DNA of 64,000 nt from an uncultured Eubacteriales bacterium (GCA_958414825.1 CATYXQ010000004.1:14368-78367), one strand, 5' to 3'; counted from the stretch's first letter, positions 41,023-47,818 are shown. Notes: a model not told the origin generated them from the letters alone. Made by a program: numbers and translations.

Positions 41023-41349
41023 TCATACCGCGCCCCGAATGGCGGCTATTTTCTTTTCGCGCCGCAAAATTTCATCGTGTTTGTCTTTGAGTTCTTTGAT
41101 GTCAAGATGCCATGCTATATACGCATCTTTGGTCAGCACGTCGCAGGCGCTGTACGGTATGCGGTTCTGTTCGCGGGTATATGCGTTTGCCGCTTTTTTT
41201 AGAGCGGAAACACGCGCGCTGCCGATGCCGGGGAAGAGCATTTTGATTTCTTTTGTCCCAAGATATAAATTCTCATCGTAAATATGTACCGCTGTCTCGA
41301 TCGAAGCAATACGCGGTATGTTGATACAACGATTTACACTTGCGTCCAT
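41023..41349 (-). CDS. Phage early protein, unknown
   Basis: 108 residues with a SMC-hinge-free helical pattern: MLFPGIGSARVSALKKAANA and YTREQNRIPYSACDVLTKDA, then IKELKDKHDEILRREKKIAA. The GIGSARVSALKKAA segment could be a helix-hairpin-helix or HTH. Overlaps the gene upstream by 16 bp. Confidence 0.7.
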   Translation of the reverse strand: MDASVNRCINIPRIASIETAVHIYDENLYLGTKEIKMLFPGIGSARVSALKKAANAYTREQNRIPYSACDVLTKDAYIAWHLDIKELKDKHDEILRREKKIAAIRGAV

Positions 41350-41576
41350 TTTTTTCCCTCCTCAATGTCCAAAGCTTTGATTATCGCTTCCTTGATTTTC
41401 GGACTGTTATGTTCGCCCGAAAGCACCTTTAATAGCCGTGAACGGTCGCAATACATATCTGTCTTTTGCGTAACCTCCGCGCATAGCCAATCCAAGCGCT
41501 TCTCCTTTAAAATCAGCGCAATCTTTACGCTTTTCTCAAAATCTGTCATGGGTTTACCGATTTGTGGATTTCTCAC
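41334..41576 (-). CDS. Phage early regulator-like protein
   Basis: 80 residues from GTG 41576 with AGGAGG 7 nt upstream and a GTGA overlap with the HTH gene. MTDFEKSVKIALILKEKRLD, then KTDMYCDRSRLLKVLSGEHN and IKEAIIKALDIEEGKKWTQV give an HTH-like shape without a clear motif. Early operon, leftward. Confidence 0.7.
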   Translation of the reverse strand: MRNPQIGKPMTDFEKSVKIALILKEKRLDWLCAEVTQKTDMYCDRSRLLKVLSGEHNSPKIKEAIIKALDIEEGKKWTQV

Positions 41577-41794
41577 AGTTCTTCCTCCTTTGTCTTGATT
41601 TGCCCGCCCGCAAGTTCGTCCAGCGAGCAGCCCAGCACAGAGACTACGCACAAAGCAAGATTCATCGTCAGCGCTTTCGTGCCCCGCTCGATTTGCGCGA
41701 GCATACTCTGCGTTATGCCGAGCGCCTGCGCCAGTTCCACCTGCTTCATATTGCGCGCCTCACGCAGACGCTTTACGTTATCACCGATGTTCAT
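41573..41794 (-). CDS. XRE-family HTH protein (Cro-like, early operon)
   Basis: 73 residues, one HTH_3: MKQVELAQALGITQSMLAQI, then ERGTKALTMNLALCVVSVLG. It is expressed from the leftward early promoter opposite the repressor at 42205, the position of cro. Confidence 0.9.
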   Translation of the reverse strand: MNIGDNVKRLREARNMKQVELAQALGITQSMLAQIERGTKALTMNLALCVVSVLGCSLDELAGGQIKTKEEEL

Positions 41795-41877
41795 TTCATC
41801 CTCCTAATAATTACGGCTATGACGGCAGCATTCGCAATGATAACAAGCACGTCAAGCACAATACCTAAAATGCCCAT
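41791..41877 (-). CDS. 28-residue membrane peptide
   Basis: MGILGIVLDVLVIIANAAVI then AVIIRRMK, one hydrophobic helix with a basic end. AAGGAGG 12 nt before the ATG. The stop overlaps the next ATG (ATGA), which also uses the AGGAGG inside this gene. Too short to name; the layout supports translation. Confidence 0.55.
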   Translation of the reverse strand: MGILGIVLDVLVIIANAAVIAVIIRRMK

Positions 41878-41963
41878 ATGTTTCGATTCCTCCTTGTCAT
41901 ATATTTCTTGACAACGAGCGGCAAAAATGTTATCCTGTTAACGGAGGGTTTCCCCTCCGCCCC

Positions 41964-42086
41964 TTACTCAAGCAGTTTGCCGATCAGATCGACAAGCGCC
42001 TTGATAAGGTTTAGGATTGCGGTAATCAGGATGAGACGTTTGGTTGCGCTATCATCCTGATTGCCATTCTTCTTCGCCTTGCTCAT
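41964..42086 (-). CDS. 40-residue amphipathic/membrane peptide
   Basis: MSKAKKNGNQDDSATKRLIL then ITAILNLIKALVDLIGKLLE: a basic start and one hydrophobic helix. AAAGGAGG 9 nt before the ATG, first gene of the leftward early transcript. A short hairpin (GGAGGG-GAAA-CCCTCC, 41942-41957) follows its stop. Confidence 0.6.
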   Translation of the reverse strand: MSKAKKNGNQDDSATKRLILITAILNLIKALVDLIGKLLE

Positions 42087-42111
42087 TGCTTTTTACCTCC
42101 TTTATTTTTTT

Positions 42112-42187
42112 GTGGTTTCCTTAACCACGGTTTTATTATACTTCACTTTAGTTAAGCAGTCAAGCATTTTGCTTAACATTTGTTAAG
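42112..42187 (-). promoter_or_regulatory. Lysogeny switch region 1: early promoter and operators
   Basis: Leftward promoter TTGACT (42158-42163), 17 bp, TATAAT (42135-42140). Operators: CTTAACATTTGTTAAG (42172-42187) and GTTAAG..CTTAAC around the -35 (42151-42177). Downstream of the -10 lies a GTGGTT-N5-AACCAC palindrome (42112-42128) that also holds CTTAAC. The HTH gene at 42205 reads rightward from here, a classic divergent switch. Confidence 0.8.
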
Positions 42188-42204
42188 TTTGGAGATGTGC
42201 ACAA

Positions 42205-42420
42205 ATGTTTAAAGATGTATTCGTGCAATTATTACAAAAACACAATGTTTCCGCTTATAAATTCTCGCAAGATACAGGCATACCGCAGAGCTTGCTGAGT
42301 AATTATAAAGCAGGTACTAAATCTCCAACATCTGACAATCTGGTAATTATCGCGGATTATTTCGATTGCTCCGTAGACTACCTGCTCGGTAGAACGGACA
42401 AGCCGGAAGTGAATAGATAG
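42205..42420 (+). CDS. XRE-family repressor (CI-like)
   Basis: 71 residues: VFVQLLQKHNVSAYKFSQDT, GIPQSLLSNYKAGTKSPTSD, then NLVIIADYFDCSVDYLLGRT. This is the common HTH_3 repressor with the YLLGRTD end but without a C-terminal LexA-type or dimer domain. GGAGA 9 nt before the ATG. Likely binds the GTTAAG/CTTAAC sites beside it. Confidence 0.9.
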   Translation: MFKDVFVQLLQKHNVSAYKFSQDTGIPQSLLSNYKAGTKSPTSDNLVIIADYFDCSVDYLLGRTDKPEVNR

Positions 42421-42429
42421 GATAAAAAC

Positions 42430-42726
42430 ATGGAAATGAAACTCACAAAAGAATCTCGAAAAGTCCTGAAATCCATCTATGATATTTATTGTAAGCGTCG
42501 CAAGATGGGACAATCAAAATCAGCTTCTGTATACTTTGACGCCGACACAGCAGACGGCATAGAGGGATTTAGCGATGCGATATTAGAATTGTCAAATGCC
42601 AAATTCTTAAAACTATTTATCACAGGGGATTTTGAAATCACGGATCAAGCAATTCTCTTCATGGAAAATTTTACAAAAGAAACAATATCAAAATGGCTTG
42701 AATTCGGATCAAATTTTATTCCTTGA
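42430..42726 (+). CDS. Protein encoded with the repressor, unknown
   Basis: 98 residues, 9 nt after the repressor gene. KSIYDIYCKRRKMGQSKSAS, then FSDAILELSNAKFLKLFITG and ITDQAILFMENFTKETISKW give a winged-helix-like alpha/beta form seen in prophage lysogeny modules. It ends 11 bp inside the convergent gene at 42716. Confidence 0.75.
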   Translation: MEMKLTKESRKVLKSIYDIYCKRRKMGQSKSASVYFDADTADGIEGFSDAILELSNAKFLKLFITGDFEITDQAILFMENFTKETISKWLEFGSNFIP

Positions 42727-42997
42727 CTTCTGTCCCGTCCTTGTTGCAGCAAGGGCGGTTTTCTTTCGCGATATTCTCCATAAATTCTGTAAAGTGTTTC
42801 TCCGCCGTTTCTCCGGTTTCCAATCTTGCAGTGCTTACACTTATTTCCATGAGCCGTATTACTCCACCGGGACAGCTTTTTCCGCCTTCCTCTGTCGAAA
42901 ACTCCAAGCGTTCAATTCCGCCCCCAATAAATACGCCATCCAAAATAGCCGCAGTACGTTCTCCGTCTGATGCTATAACCAGTTTAGGATAGTTCAT
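42716..42997 (-). CDS. Phage protein under the second switch, unknown
   Basis: 93 residues from ATG 42997: MNYPKLVIASDGERTAAILD, GVFIGGGIERLEFSTEEGGK and CPGGVIRLMEISVSTARLET. Beta-rich, similar to short phage proteins of the clostridial prophage control region. Expressed leftward from the TTGACT/TATAAT promoter at 43053-43081. Function unknown. Confidence 0.7.
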   Translation of the reverse strand: MNYPKLVIASDGERTAAILDGVFIGGGIERLEFSTEEGGKSCPGGVIRLMEISVSTARLETGETAEKHFTEFMENIAKENRPCCNKDGTEVKE

Positions 42998-43028
42998 TAT
43001 TGCTTTTCCATCCTTTCCGTGGTATACT

Positions 43029-43102
43029 GTGGTTAAGTTCTTACCACAGTTAATTATACAATCAAATGATTGCAAAGTCAACCGATTTCAATCATTTGAT
43101 TG
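43029..43102. promoter_or_regulatory. Lysogeny switch region 2: divergent promoters and two CAATCA operators
   Basis: Leftward promoter TTGACT (43076-43081), 17 bp, TATAAT (43053-43058). Two 14-bp palindromes, CAATCAAATGATTG (43059-43072) and CAATCATTTGATTG (43089-43102), lie 30 bp apart centre to centre, three helical turns. They cover the leftward spacer and the rightward -35 (TTGATT at 43097, 16 bp, CATAAT). A palindrome CTGTGGT..ACCACAG (43027-43049) lies after the leftward -10 and holds GTTAAG. Confidence 0.8.
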
Positions 43103-43141
43103 CAATTTGGACATTTGCATAATTTTAGCGGAGGTATTTTA

Positions 43142-43510
43142 GTGAAAGTTGATAGAATCAAATGTCTTGCGAAAGAGCAAGGCATTTCGCTTAAATTTTT
43201 ATGCAATAAAATAGGCAAGCGCCGCACGTATATAGGAGAAATTGAAGCGAGGAATGGTACGATTTCGCGGGAAGACCTTGCTGTTTTAGCCGACGTTCTT
43301 GACACCACGCCCGAATACCTCCGAGGGGAGACGGATATAAGAGCAAAAAACCCTCTTCTGCAAAAAATCGAGCAGAAGAGGAAAACGTCCTGTTTAATAT
43401 TGGATTATCACAGCGAGACCGGCGAGCCGGAAGTTATTGACATTGCGCCGGAAAATGTGGAAAAAGTCAAAGAGTATGTAAGATTGCTAAATAACGACAA
43501 AAAAGAATAA
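43142..43510 (+). CDS. XRE-family repressor, ImmR-like
   Basis: 122 residues from GTG 43142, GGAGG 7 nt upstream. HTH: VDRIKCLAKEQGISLKFLCN, KIGKRRTYIGEIEARNGTIS, then LADVLDTTPEYLRGETD. A C-terminal extension of 40 residues (VIDIAPENVEKVKEYVRLLN) may dimerise or be the target of the peptidase downstream. Its genes are ordered repressor then ImmA-like peptidase, as in ImmR-ImmA. Confidence 0.88.
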   Translation: MKVDRIKCLAKEQGISLKFLCNKIGKRRTYIGEIEARNGTISREDLAVLADVLDTTPEYLRGETDIRAKNPLLQKIEQKRKTSCLILDYHSETGEPEVIDIAPENVEKVKEYVRLLNNDKKE

Positions 43511-43595
43511 ATAAGTGCCGTTTTGTAGAAAATTGTTATCATATTTGTTAAAATCGCTTTGTACTATTTTTTTATACAAAGGAGATTTGGCAGAA

Positions 43596-44621
43596 ATGTA
43601 CAATGTTATTGCGCGCGCCTATGAATTTATTTTGGATAACCATATTCACAAACTCCCCGTAGACCTTACAAAACTGTCGAAAGTATGCAAAGCTTGCCGC
43701 CTGCATTTGATTTCGTACAGTTTAGCGCACGATATGATTTGTACGCTCGGCTGGGAAAAGCATATGCAGTATGACGGTTTTACCGGGACAGCTGACGGAG
43801 ACGTTTATATATTGTATCGGGACGCATTGCCTATGGGACAAAAAATGCTGACGATTGCGCATGAAATCGGTCATAACGCTTTAGGGCATATGGATTACGG
43901 CGTCAATCAGCGCAATTTCAAGTGTTCGCCGCTGGAACAGGAAGCGGATCTGTTTGCGCTGTGCTTGCTGGCGCCGCCGTGTATATTGCAGGATTTCGGC
44001 GCGACCAGTATCCGGGATATTCAAATGCTTACATATCTCGACGAAGAAAACGCAAAAACTGCGTTTGACGTCATGGGCGGTTATTTGGGAACCTGTTACG
44101 ACAATAAAGTTGCGCGCTGTTTTCGGTCGCAATCCAAATCCAAAAGTTGGAGCGGTATATACATGTGTATTATCGCCGCAAGCGTCGTTATCGCCGCGAG
44201 CTTAATGTTAGCCGTATATGCAGCCAGGACACATTACGGCTACGGCGTGTTTACGCAGCCGGCGGAAACAATTGCCGGAGCGCAGCTTGCCGACGATGCA
44301 TCGGCTTCGATTGACGTCCTCGTTTCTCTGCGCGCTCGTATGACGGACAAGCGGTTTGTTCAAACCAGCGCGCCGCAAACCGAAAAAGCGTCCGTGATAA
44401 CGGACGCGCCGGATGAAAGGCCGGATGAAAGAATGAAAAATCCCACGGCAGCAATAGAAACCGTTTTGTCCGGGCAGGGCGAGACAGTCTATGTTACACA
44501 TGCGGGGGATAAATACCATAAAGCGGGATGCCGGTATATAAAGAACAAAGACGCCGCTGCATGGACAATATCAGACGCACAGAACAGCGGAAAGACGCCG
44601 TGCAGCGTGTGCTATAAATAA
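43596..44621 (+). CDS. Membrane-anchored ImmA/IrrE-type metallopeptidase with C-terminal Ada-like zinc motif
   Basis: 341 residues from ATG 43596 with AAAGGAG upstream. Peptidase domain: QKMLTIAHEIGHNALGHMDY (HEIGH zinc site), then SPLEQEADLFALCLLAP with the third Glu. A membrane helix follows (IYMCIIAASVVIAASLMLAV). Next come a Pro/Ala/Asp linker and a C-terminal domain with YVTHAGDKYHKAGCRYIKNK and CSVCYK, the YHxxGCxxI..CxxC pattern of Ada-type zinc-binding modules. ImmA normally cuts its cognate ImmR repressor. Here the sensor end would be across the membrane, which is unusual. Confidence 0.88.
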   Translation: MYNVIARAYEFILDNHIHKLPVDLTKLSKVCKACRLHLISYSLAHDMICTLGWEKHMQYDGFTGTADGDVYILYRDALPMGQKMLTIAHEIGHNALGHMDYGVNQRNFKCSPLEQEADLFALCLLAPPCILQDFGATSIRDIQMLTYLDEENAKTAFDVMGGYLGTCYDNKVARCFRSQSKSKSWSGIYMCIIAASVVIAASLMLAVYAARTHYGYGVFTQPAETIAGAQLADDASASIDVLVSLRARMTDKRFVQTSAPQTEKASVITDAPDERPDERMKNPTAAIETVLSGQGETVYVTHAGDKYHKAGCRYIKNKDAAAWTISDAQNSGKTPCSVCYK

Positions 44622-44643
44622 AGAGGGCATACGCCCTCTTCTT
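44619..44643. terminator. Bidirectional terminator hairpin (copy 1)
   Basis: AGAGGGC-ATAC-GCCCTCT with TTCTTAT on the plus side and TTTATTTAT on the minus side. It ends both the ImmA-like gene and the YefM/YoeB transcript. The 18-bp hairpin is repeated at 45268-45285. Confidence 0.82.
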
Positions 44644-44648
44644 ATGAA

Positions 44649-44909
44649 TTAATCCTCATAGTGTCCCATGCAAGATGCGATCAACAAATTCCCGTTTGCG
44701 TCAATATCGTACACGAGTCTGTTTTTTTCATCGATACGCCGACTCCATCCTTTACGATATTTTAAAGCTTCCGGCTTGCCGATCCCGCTATTTACGCCAT
44801 TGCGCTCGATGTCTTTGATTAAATCGTTGAGCTTTTTCAGCGTTTTGCGATCCTGTGTCTGCCAATACAAATATTCGTCCCATGCTCGATCCGACCAGAG
44901 CTTATTCAT
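44649..44909 (-). CDS. yoeB: YoeB-type mRNA-interferase toxin
   Basis: 86 residues, the RelE-fold YoeB/Txe type: LWSDRAWDEYLYWQTQDRKT, KKLNDLIKDIERNG, then GIGKPEALKYRKGWSRRIDE and the end CMGHYED with the catalytic His near the C-terminus (SCMGHY). It cuts mRNA on the ribosome. Overlaps the antitoxin gene by 8 bp. Confidence 0.95.
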   Translation of the reverse strand: MNKLWSDRAWDEYLYWQTQDRKTLKKLNDLIKDIERNGVNSGIGKPEALKYRKGWSRRIDEKNRLVYDIDANGNLLIASCMGHYED

Positions 44910-45159
44910 CGTCGCTAACCTCGATTAGATCGTGCTGCACCCCGTTTCCTGCGTGCAGCTGTGCAAATGAGCGGTCTAATTTACTTAAATACTCCGCATT
45001 CCGCATCGCTTTCTGCATAGCGTTCCACTCTTCTAAACTGATAATAACTACATTTTTTTCCCCTTTGCGTGTGACGATTACCGTTTCTTTATCATCCGTT
45101 ACTTTATCGCAGTAAGATTTAAGATTGTCCCGAATGGTAGAATAATTTACAGCCAGCAT
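44902..45159 (-). CDS. yefM: YefM/Phd-type antitoxin
   Basis: 85 residues from ATG 45159 with AAAGGAG 9 nt upstream. MLAVNYSTIRDNLKSYCDKV, TVIVTRKGEKNVVIISLEEW, then a C-terminal helical toxin-binding tail. Binds the TGTACA operator upstream with YoeB as co-repressor. Confidence 0.94.
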   Translation of the reverse strand: MLAVNYSTIRDNLKSYCDKVTDDKETVIVTRKGEKNVVIISLEEWNAMQKAMRNAEYLSKLDRSFAQLHAGNGVQHDLIEVSDDE

Positions 45160-45188
45160 ATTTTTAAACTCCTTTCGCAATATTAGTA

Positions 45189-45223
45189 CAACTTATTGTA
45201 CAATATCATTATATGTTTGTCAA
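45189..45223 (-). promoter_or_regulatory. yefM-yoeB promoter with TGTACA operator
   Basis: Minus-strand TTGACA (45218-45223), 17 bp, TACAAT (45195-45200). TTGTACAA overlaps the -10 and TTGTAC follows 12 bp later. TGTACA is the known core of YefM operators in E. coli, so the same autoregulation is likely. Confidence 0.88.
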
Positions 45224-45263
45224 TATATTTTTACTATATCAATAAGATTTTATTTTGTACTAA

Positions 45264-45290
45264 AAGAAGAGGGCATACGCCCTCTCCTTG
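45264..45290. terminator. Terminator-type hairpin (copy 2), identical to the one at 44619
   Basis: AGAGGGC-ATAC-GCCCTCT at 45268-45285. With copy 1 it brackets the YefM/YoeB module exactly. T tract on the minus side is TTCTTTTAG. Confidence 0.65.
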
Positions 45291-45355
45291 ATTAACTTCC
45301 CGCGCGGAGGCGCGGATCGAAACGATAAATCTTGAAAGGGAAAGGAGGCGTAAAA

Positions 45356-46495
45356 GTGCCGATTTATAAATCGAAACGAAAAAAAGACGGCAGGCAGGGC
45401 TACCGTGTTTGTGTGAATTACACGGATAAAAACGGCACGAAGCGGCGTATAGAGCGCGCGGTCTACGGCGCTTCCGAAGCAAAGCAGGTCGAAAAGGAGC
45501 TTTTAGCCGAGTATAGCGGAGGCGCCGCCGGAGCTTTTGCAAGAATGACGGTCAGCGATCTTTTTACAGAGTATATGAACGCAAAGAAATATGAAATCCG
45601 CGCATCTTCATACGATAAGAGCCGCCGCATTTTGGAGGGAACGGTTCTGCCGCTGCTCGGCGGCGTTCGCATTGACCGCCTGAACGCTCCAACCTTGCAG
45701 AAATGGAAAAACAGCATTGCGGAAAAGGGAATTGCCGTTTCGACACAAAAGGCAGTATACAGCGAGCTTCGCGCGATGCTCAATTACGGCGTGCGCATGG
45801 AATATTTTTCGAGGAATCCTCTAACAGCAGTCGGGAATTTCAAGGAAAAGGATTTCACTCCGCCAAAGGATAAGCTGCATTACTACACCCCAGAGCAGTT
45901 TGAGCGGTATATTGCCGCCGCGCGCGCAGCGGCGGAAGAAATGAATACCATGATTGCGTGGGGCAATTATGTTTTCTTTGCCATTGCCTATTGCACCGGA
46001 CTCCGCAAGGGCGAAATCAACGCGCTGAAATGGTCGGATATAGACGGGGAGACGCTGCACGTGCGCCGGTCGGTAACGCAAAAGGTAAAGGGCGAGGCTA
46101 TTGTCGAAACGATGCCAAAGAATAAGACCTCGTACAGAGACCTTAAAATGTCCGCTTCGCTGATTCGAATATTGGGCGAGCACTTGAGCAGACAAAAGCG
46201 GAACGGCGGCTGGAGCGAGGAATTTCGCGTTTGCGGCGGTGAAAAATGTCTCAGCGATACCGGCATAGAGAATGCGAACCGCAAATTTGCCGACGCGGCG
46301 GGACTGCCGCACATCCGCATACATGATTTTCGCCATAGCCATGCGAGCTTGCTTGCCAACGAGGGAATCAACATACAGGAAATTGCCCGGCGGCTCGGAC
46401 ATTCCAAAATTGAGCAGACCTGGAATACATACGCGCACCTTTATCCGAGAGAAGAGGAGCGCGCCGTATCCGTCATCAATACAATATCTCTTTGA
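45356..46495 (+). CDS. int: Site-specific tyrosine recombinase (prophage integrase)
   Basis: 379 residues from GTG 45356 with AGGAGG 8 nt upstream. N-terminal arm-binding AP2-like region (KSKRKKDGRQGYRVCVNYTD), a core-binding SAM-like domain (MTVSDLFTEYMNAKKYEIRA), then the catalytic domain with Arg in YCTGLRKGEINALKW, HDFRHSHASLLANEG, LGHSKIEQTWNTYAHL (His and nucleophile Tyr). It recombines attP with the ssrA 3' end. Confidence 0.96.
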   Translation: MPIYKSKRKKDGRQGYRVCVNYTDKNGTKRRIERAVYGASEAKQVEKELLAEYSGGAAGAFARMTVSDLFTEYMNAKKYEIRASSYDKSRRILEGTVLPLLGGVRIDRLNAPTLQKWKNSIAEKGIAVSTQKAVYSELRAMLNYGVRMEYFSRNPLTAVGNFKEKDFTPPKDKLHYYTPEQFERYIAAARAAAEEMNTMIAWGNYVFFAIAYCTGLRKGEINALKWSDIDGETLHVRRSVTQKVKGEAIVETMPKNKTSYRDLKMSASLIRILGEHLSRQKRNGGWSEEFRVCGGEKCLSDTGIENANRKFADAAGLPHIRIHDFRHSHASLLANEGINIQEIARRLGHSKIEQTWNTYAHLYPREEERAVSVINTISL

Positions 46496-46810
46496 CACGC
46501 CTCATAAGCGAAAGCAGGGAATTTACAGCACATTGGATAACAGAAAGCAAAATGTCGCCGTCTCTAAGGCGTGGGTTTTTGCTTGCTTTTTTCAGCGGGC
46601 GCTGTAATCTGCCGCTGAAACATTACATAACGGGGCGAAATCCTTTATTGAAAGAAACAGACGCGCCGAAAAAGCGAATGGCGTCAGCGGAGAATCGGGA
46701 GTGCGTCCTGCCGTCTCCTGAATCTTCTGAAAAAGAGCGGGGGCGCTTCTGTTTTCCTAAAAACGCCGAGTGCCTAAACGGGCGTGTTCATATTTTTTGA
46801 AAATTTATAC
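46496..46810. other. Right-end non-coding phage region
   Basis: About 300 nt after the integrase with no supported gene. An overlapping open frame (about 100 codons) has no ribosome site. Weak hairpins lie near 46731-46757 and 46762-46790 (the latter followed by ATTTTTTG) and may end int transcription. No excisionase gene was found here. Confidence 0.5.
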
Positions 46811-46838
46811 TTGACATTTTTACAAAAAGGTGTAAAAT
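46811..46838 (+). promoter_or_regulatory. Outward consensus promoter next to attR
   Basis: TTGACA (46811-46816), 16 bp, TAAAAT (46833-46838), pointing toward the attachment site. In the lysogen it would make an RNA antisense to ssrA; in the excised circle it would read across attP to the DUF6514 gene. Confidence 0.7.
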
Positions 46839-46885
46839 AAAAGAGCATTCCAAATCGCTCGACAATTTAATAATAAAGAAAGCCG

Positions 46886-46910
46886 CCAAAAAGCGTGGAT
46901 TAAATGTGGG
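46886..46910 (+). promoter_or_regulatory. Probable integrase arm-type site, right phage arm
   Basis: CCAAAAAGCGTGGATTAAAT followed by GTGGG, matching the left-arm copy at 10686-10709. Confidence 0.6.
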
Positions 46911-46916
46911 TTGAAA

Positions 46917-46951
46917 GTAAAAAGGCTTGTAAATACAAGGATTTACAAGCC
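46917..46951 (-). terminator. Phage-supplied terminator for ssrA
   Basis: Minus-strand GGCTTGTAAAT-CCTTGT-ATTTACAAGCC (11 bp) followed by TTTTTACTTT, 2 nt past the CCA end of the tmRNA gene and inside phage DNA. It replaces the host terminator now at 10495-10516. Confidence 0.85.
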
Positions 46952-46952
46952 A

Positions 46953-46972
46953 ATGGTGGAGGCGGGGAGAAT
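46953..46972 (+). repeat. attR: right 20-bp attachment core in ssrA 3' end
   Basis: Exact copy of 10548-10567. On the minus strand it reads through the T-arm end and acceptor stem to CCA, so tmRNA is kept intact after integration. Confidence 0.93.
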
Positions 46973-47320
46973 CGAACTCCCGTCCGAAAACCTTTTAATA
47001 CAACTTTCTCCGGGTGCAGAACACCTTTTTTAATTCCCGCATCTGTTTCCGGTGTACGGGAAAGCAGATTTGGTAGCTTTTTTGTTTATGACCGCTTCAA
47101 AAGCGAACAGGCGGTGCACATTTACCACTAAGTGACGCTCTATCCAAAGCCGTGGTACTCAATGGAAGAACGGGCCGCAAAAAGCGGCGGCACAGCTTAC
47201 GCTGCCTGAGCTACGAGATTATCGTTAGCGTTTAATTTTAAGGTGGGACTTTTTCAGAGGATTCCCAGCCTCTACCCGCTTATCGTATCTTAAAATCCCC
47301 GTCGAAACCTTTACGCCCCC
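46954..47320 (-). ncRNA. ssrA: Transfer-messenger RNA (tmRNA)
   Basis: Minus-strand 5' end GGGGGCGTAAAGGTTTCGAC near 47320, 3' end TTCGATTCTCCCCGCCTCCA plus CCA at 46954-46956, about 367 nt. The tag reading frame (47229-47197) encodes ANDNLVAQAA then TAA, with the usual AA end. The acceptor arms (GGGGGCG / CGCCTCC) pair with one G-T. It rescues stalled ribosomes with SmpB, which is encoded just upstream. The prophage uses its 3' end as attachment site. Confidence 0.95.
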
Positions 47321-47356
47321 ATGTTATTTATAGTTGCCTTGAAACGGATGCGACAC

Positions 47357-47818
47357 TTACCGTACGCTTTTCATAGCGCGGTCAATATCGCGTGCAGATT
47401 GTCGTTTGGCATCGGATTCACGTTTATCGTAAAGCTTTTTGCCCTGGCATAGCCCGATCTCTACTTTGACATGTGACCCGCTGAAGTACATGGAAAGCGG
47501 TACTAATGTCAATCCATCTTCTTTGATTTTGCTGAACAATCGAATGATTTCGCGTTTGTGCATCAGTAGCTTTTTGTCTCGGAGCGGATCTCGGTTAAAT
47601 ATATTGCCCTTTTCATAGGGACTGATATGAATGCCGCGTGCGAACATTTCGCCGTTTTTAATTTCGCAATAGGCGTCTTTTAAATTAACTGAGCCGAGCC
47701 GTACAGATTTGACTTCCGTGCCATACAGCGCGATTCCGGCTTCATATTTATCCAATATGAAGTAGTCGTGATACGCTTTTTTATTTTGCGCAATCATCTT
47801 GTTTCCGGTTTTTGCCAT
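47357..47818 (-). CDS. smpB: SsrA-binding protein SmpB
   Basis: 153 residues from ATG 47818 with GGAGGAG upstream. IAQNKKAYHDYFILDKYEAG, VRLGSVNLKDAYCEIKNGEM, and the basic C-terminal tail GKKLYDKRESDAKRQSARDI that enters the mRNA channel. Forms the rescue complex with tmRNA encoded 37 nt downstream. Confidence 0.97.
   Translation of the reverse strand: MAKTGNKMIAQNKKAYHDYFILDKYEAGIALYGTEVKSVRLGSVNLKDAYCEIKNGEMFARGIHISPYEKGNIFNRDPLRDKKLLMHKREIIRLFSKIKEDGLTLVPLSMYFSGSHVKVEIGLCQGKKLYDKRESDAKRQSARDIDRAMKSVR

Larger units (their letters stand above)
10548..46972. mobile_element. Complete temperate siphovirus prophage integrated in ssrA (tmRNA)
   Basis: The ends are set by the 20-bp direct repeat in the tmRNA 3' end. 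A tyrosine recombinase lies next to the right end. The element has full packaging, head, tail, lysis, replication and lysogeny modules. Nearly all late genes are on the minus strand; the integrase, ImmA-like and two repressor genes are on the plus strand. The only clearly broken phage gene is the DNA methylase (35298-36105), so the prophage may be inducible. A long unbroken tail module with tape measure and no contractile sheath gene points to a siphovirus. Confidence 0.93.

Noticed and set aside
46492..46800. ORF of 102 codons after the integrase, possible excisionase
   Set aside because: No ribosome site, no HTH pattern, and odd composition; no excisionase could be named.
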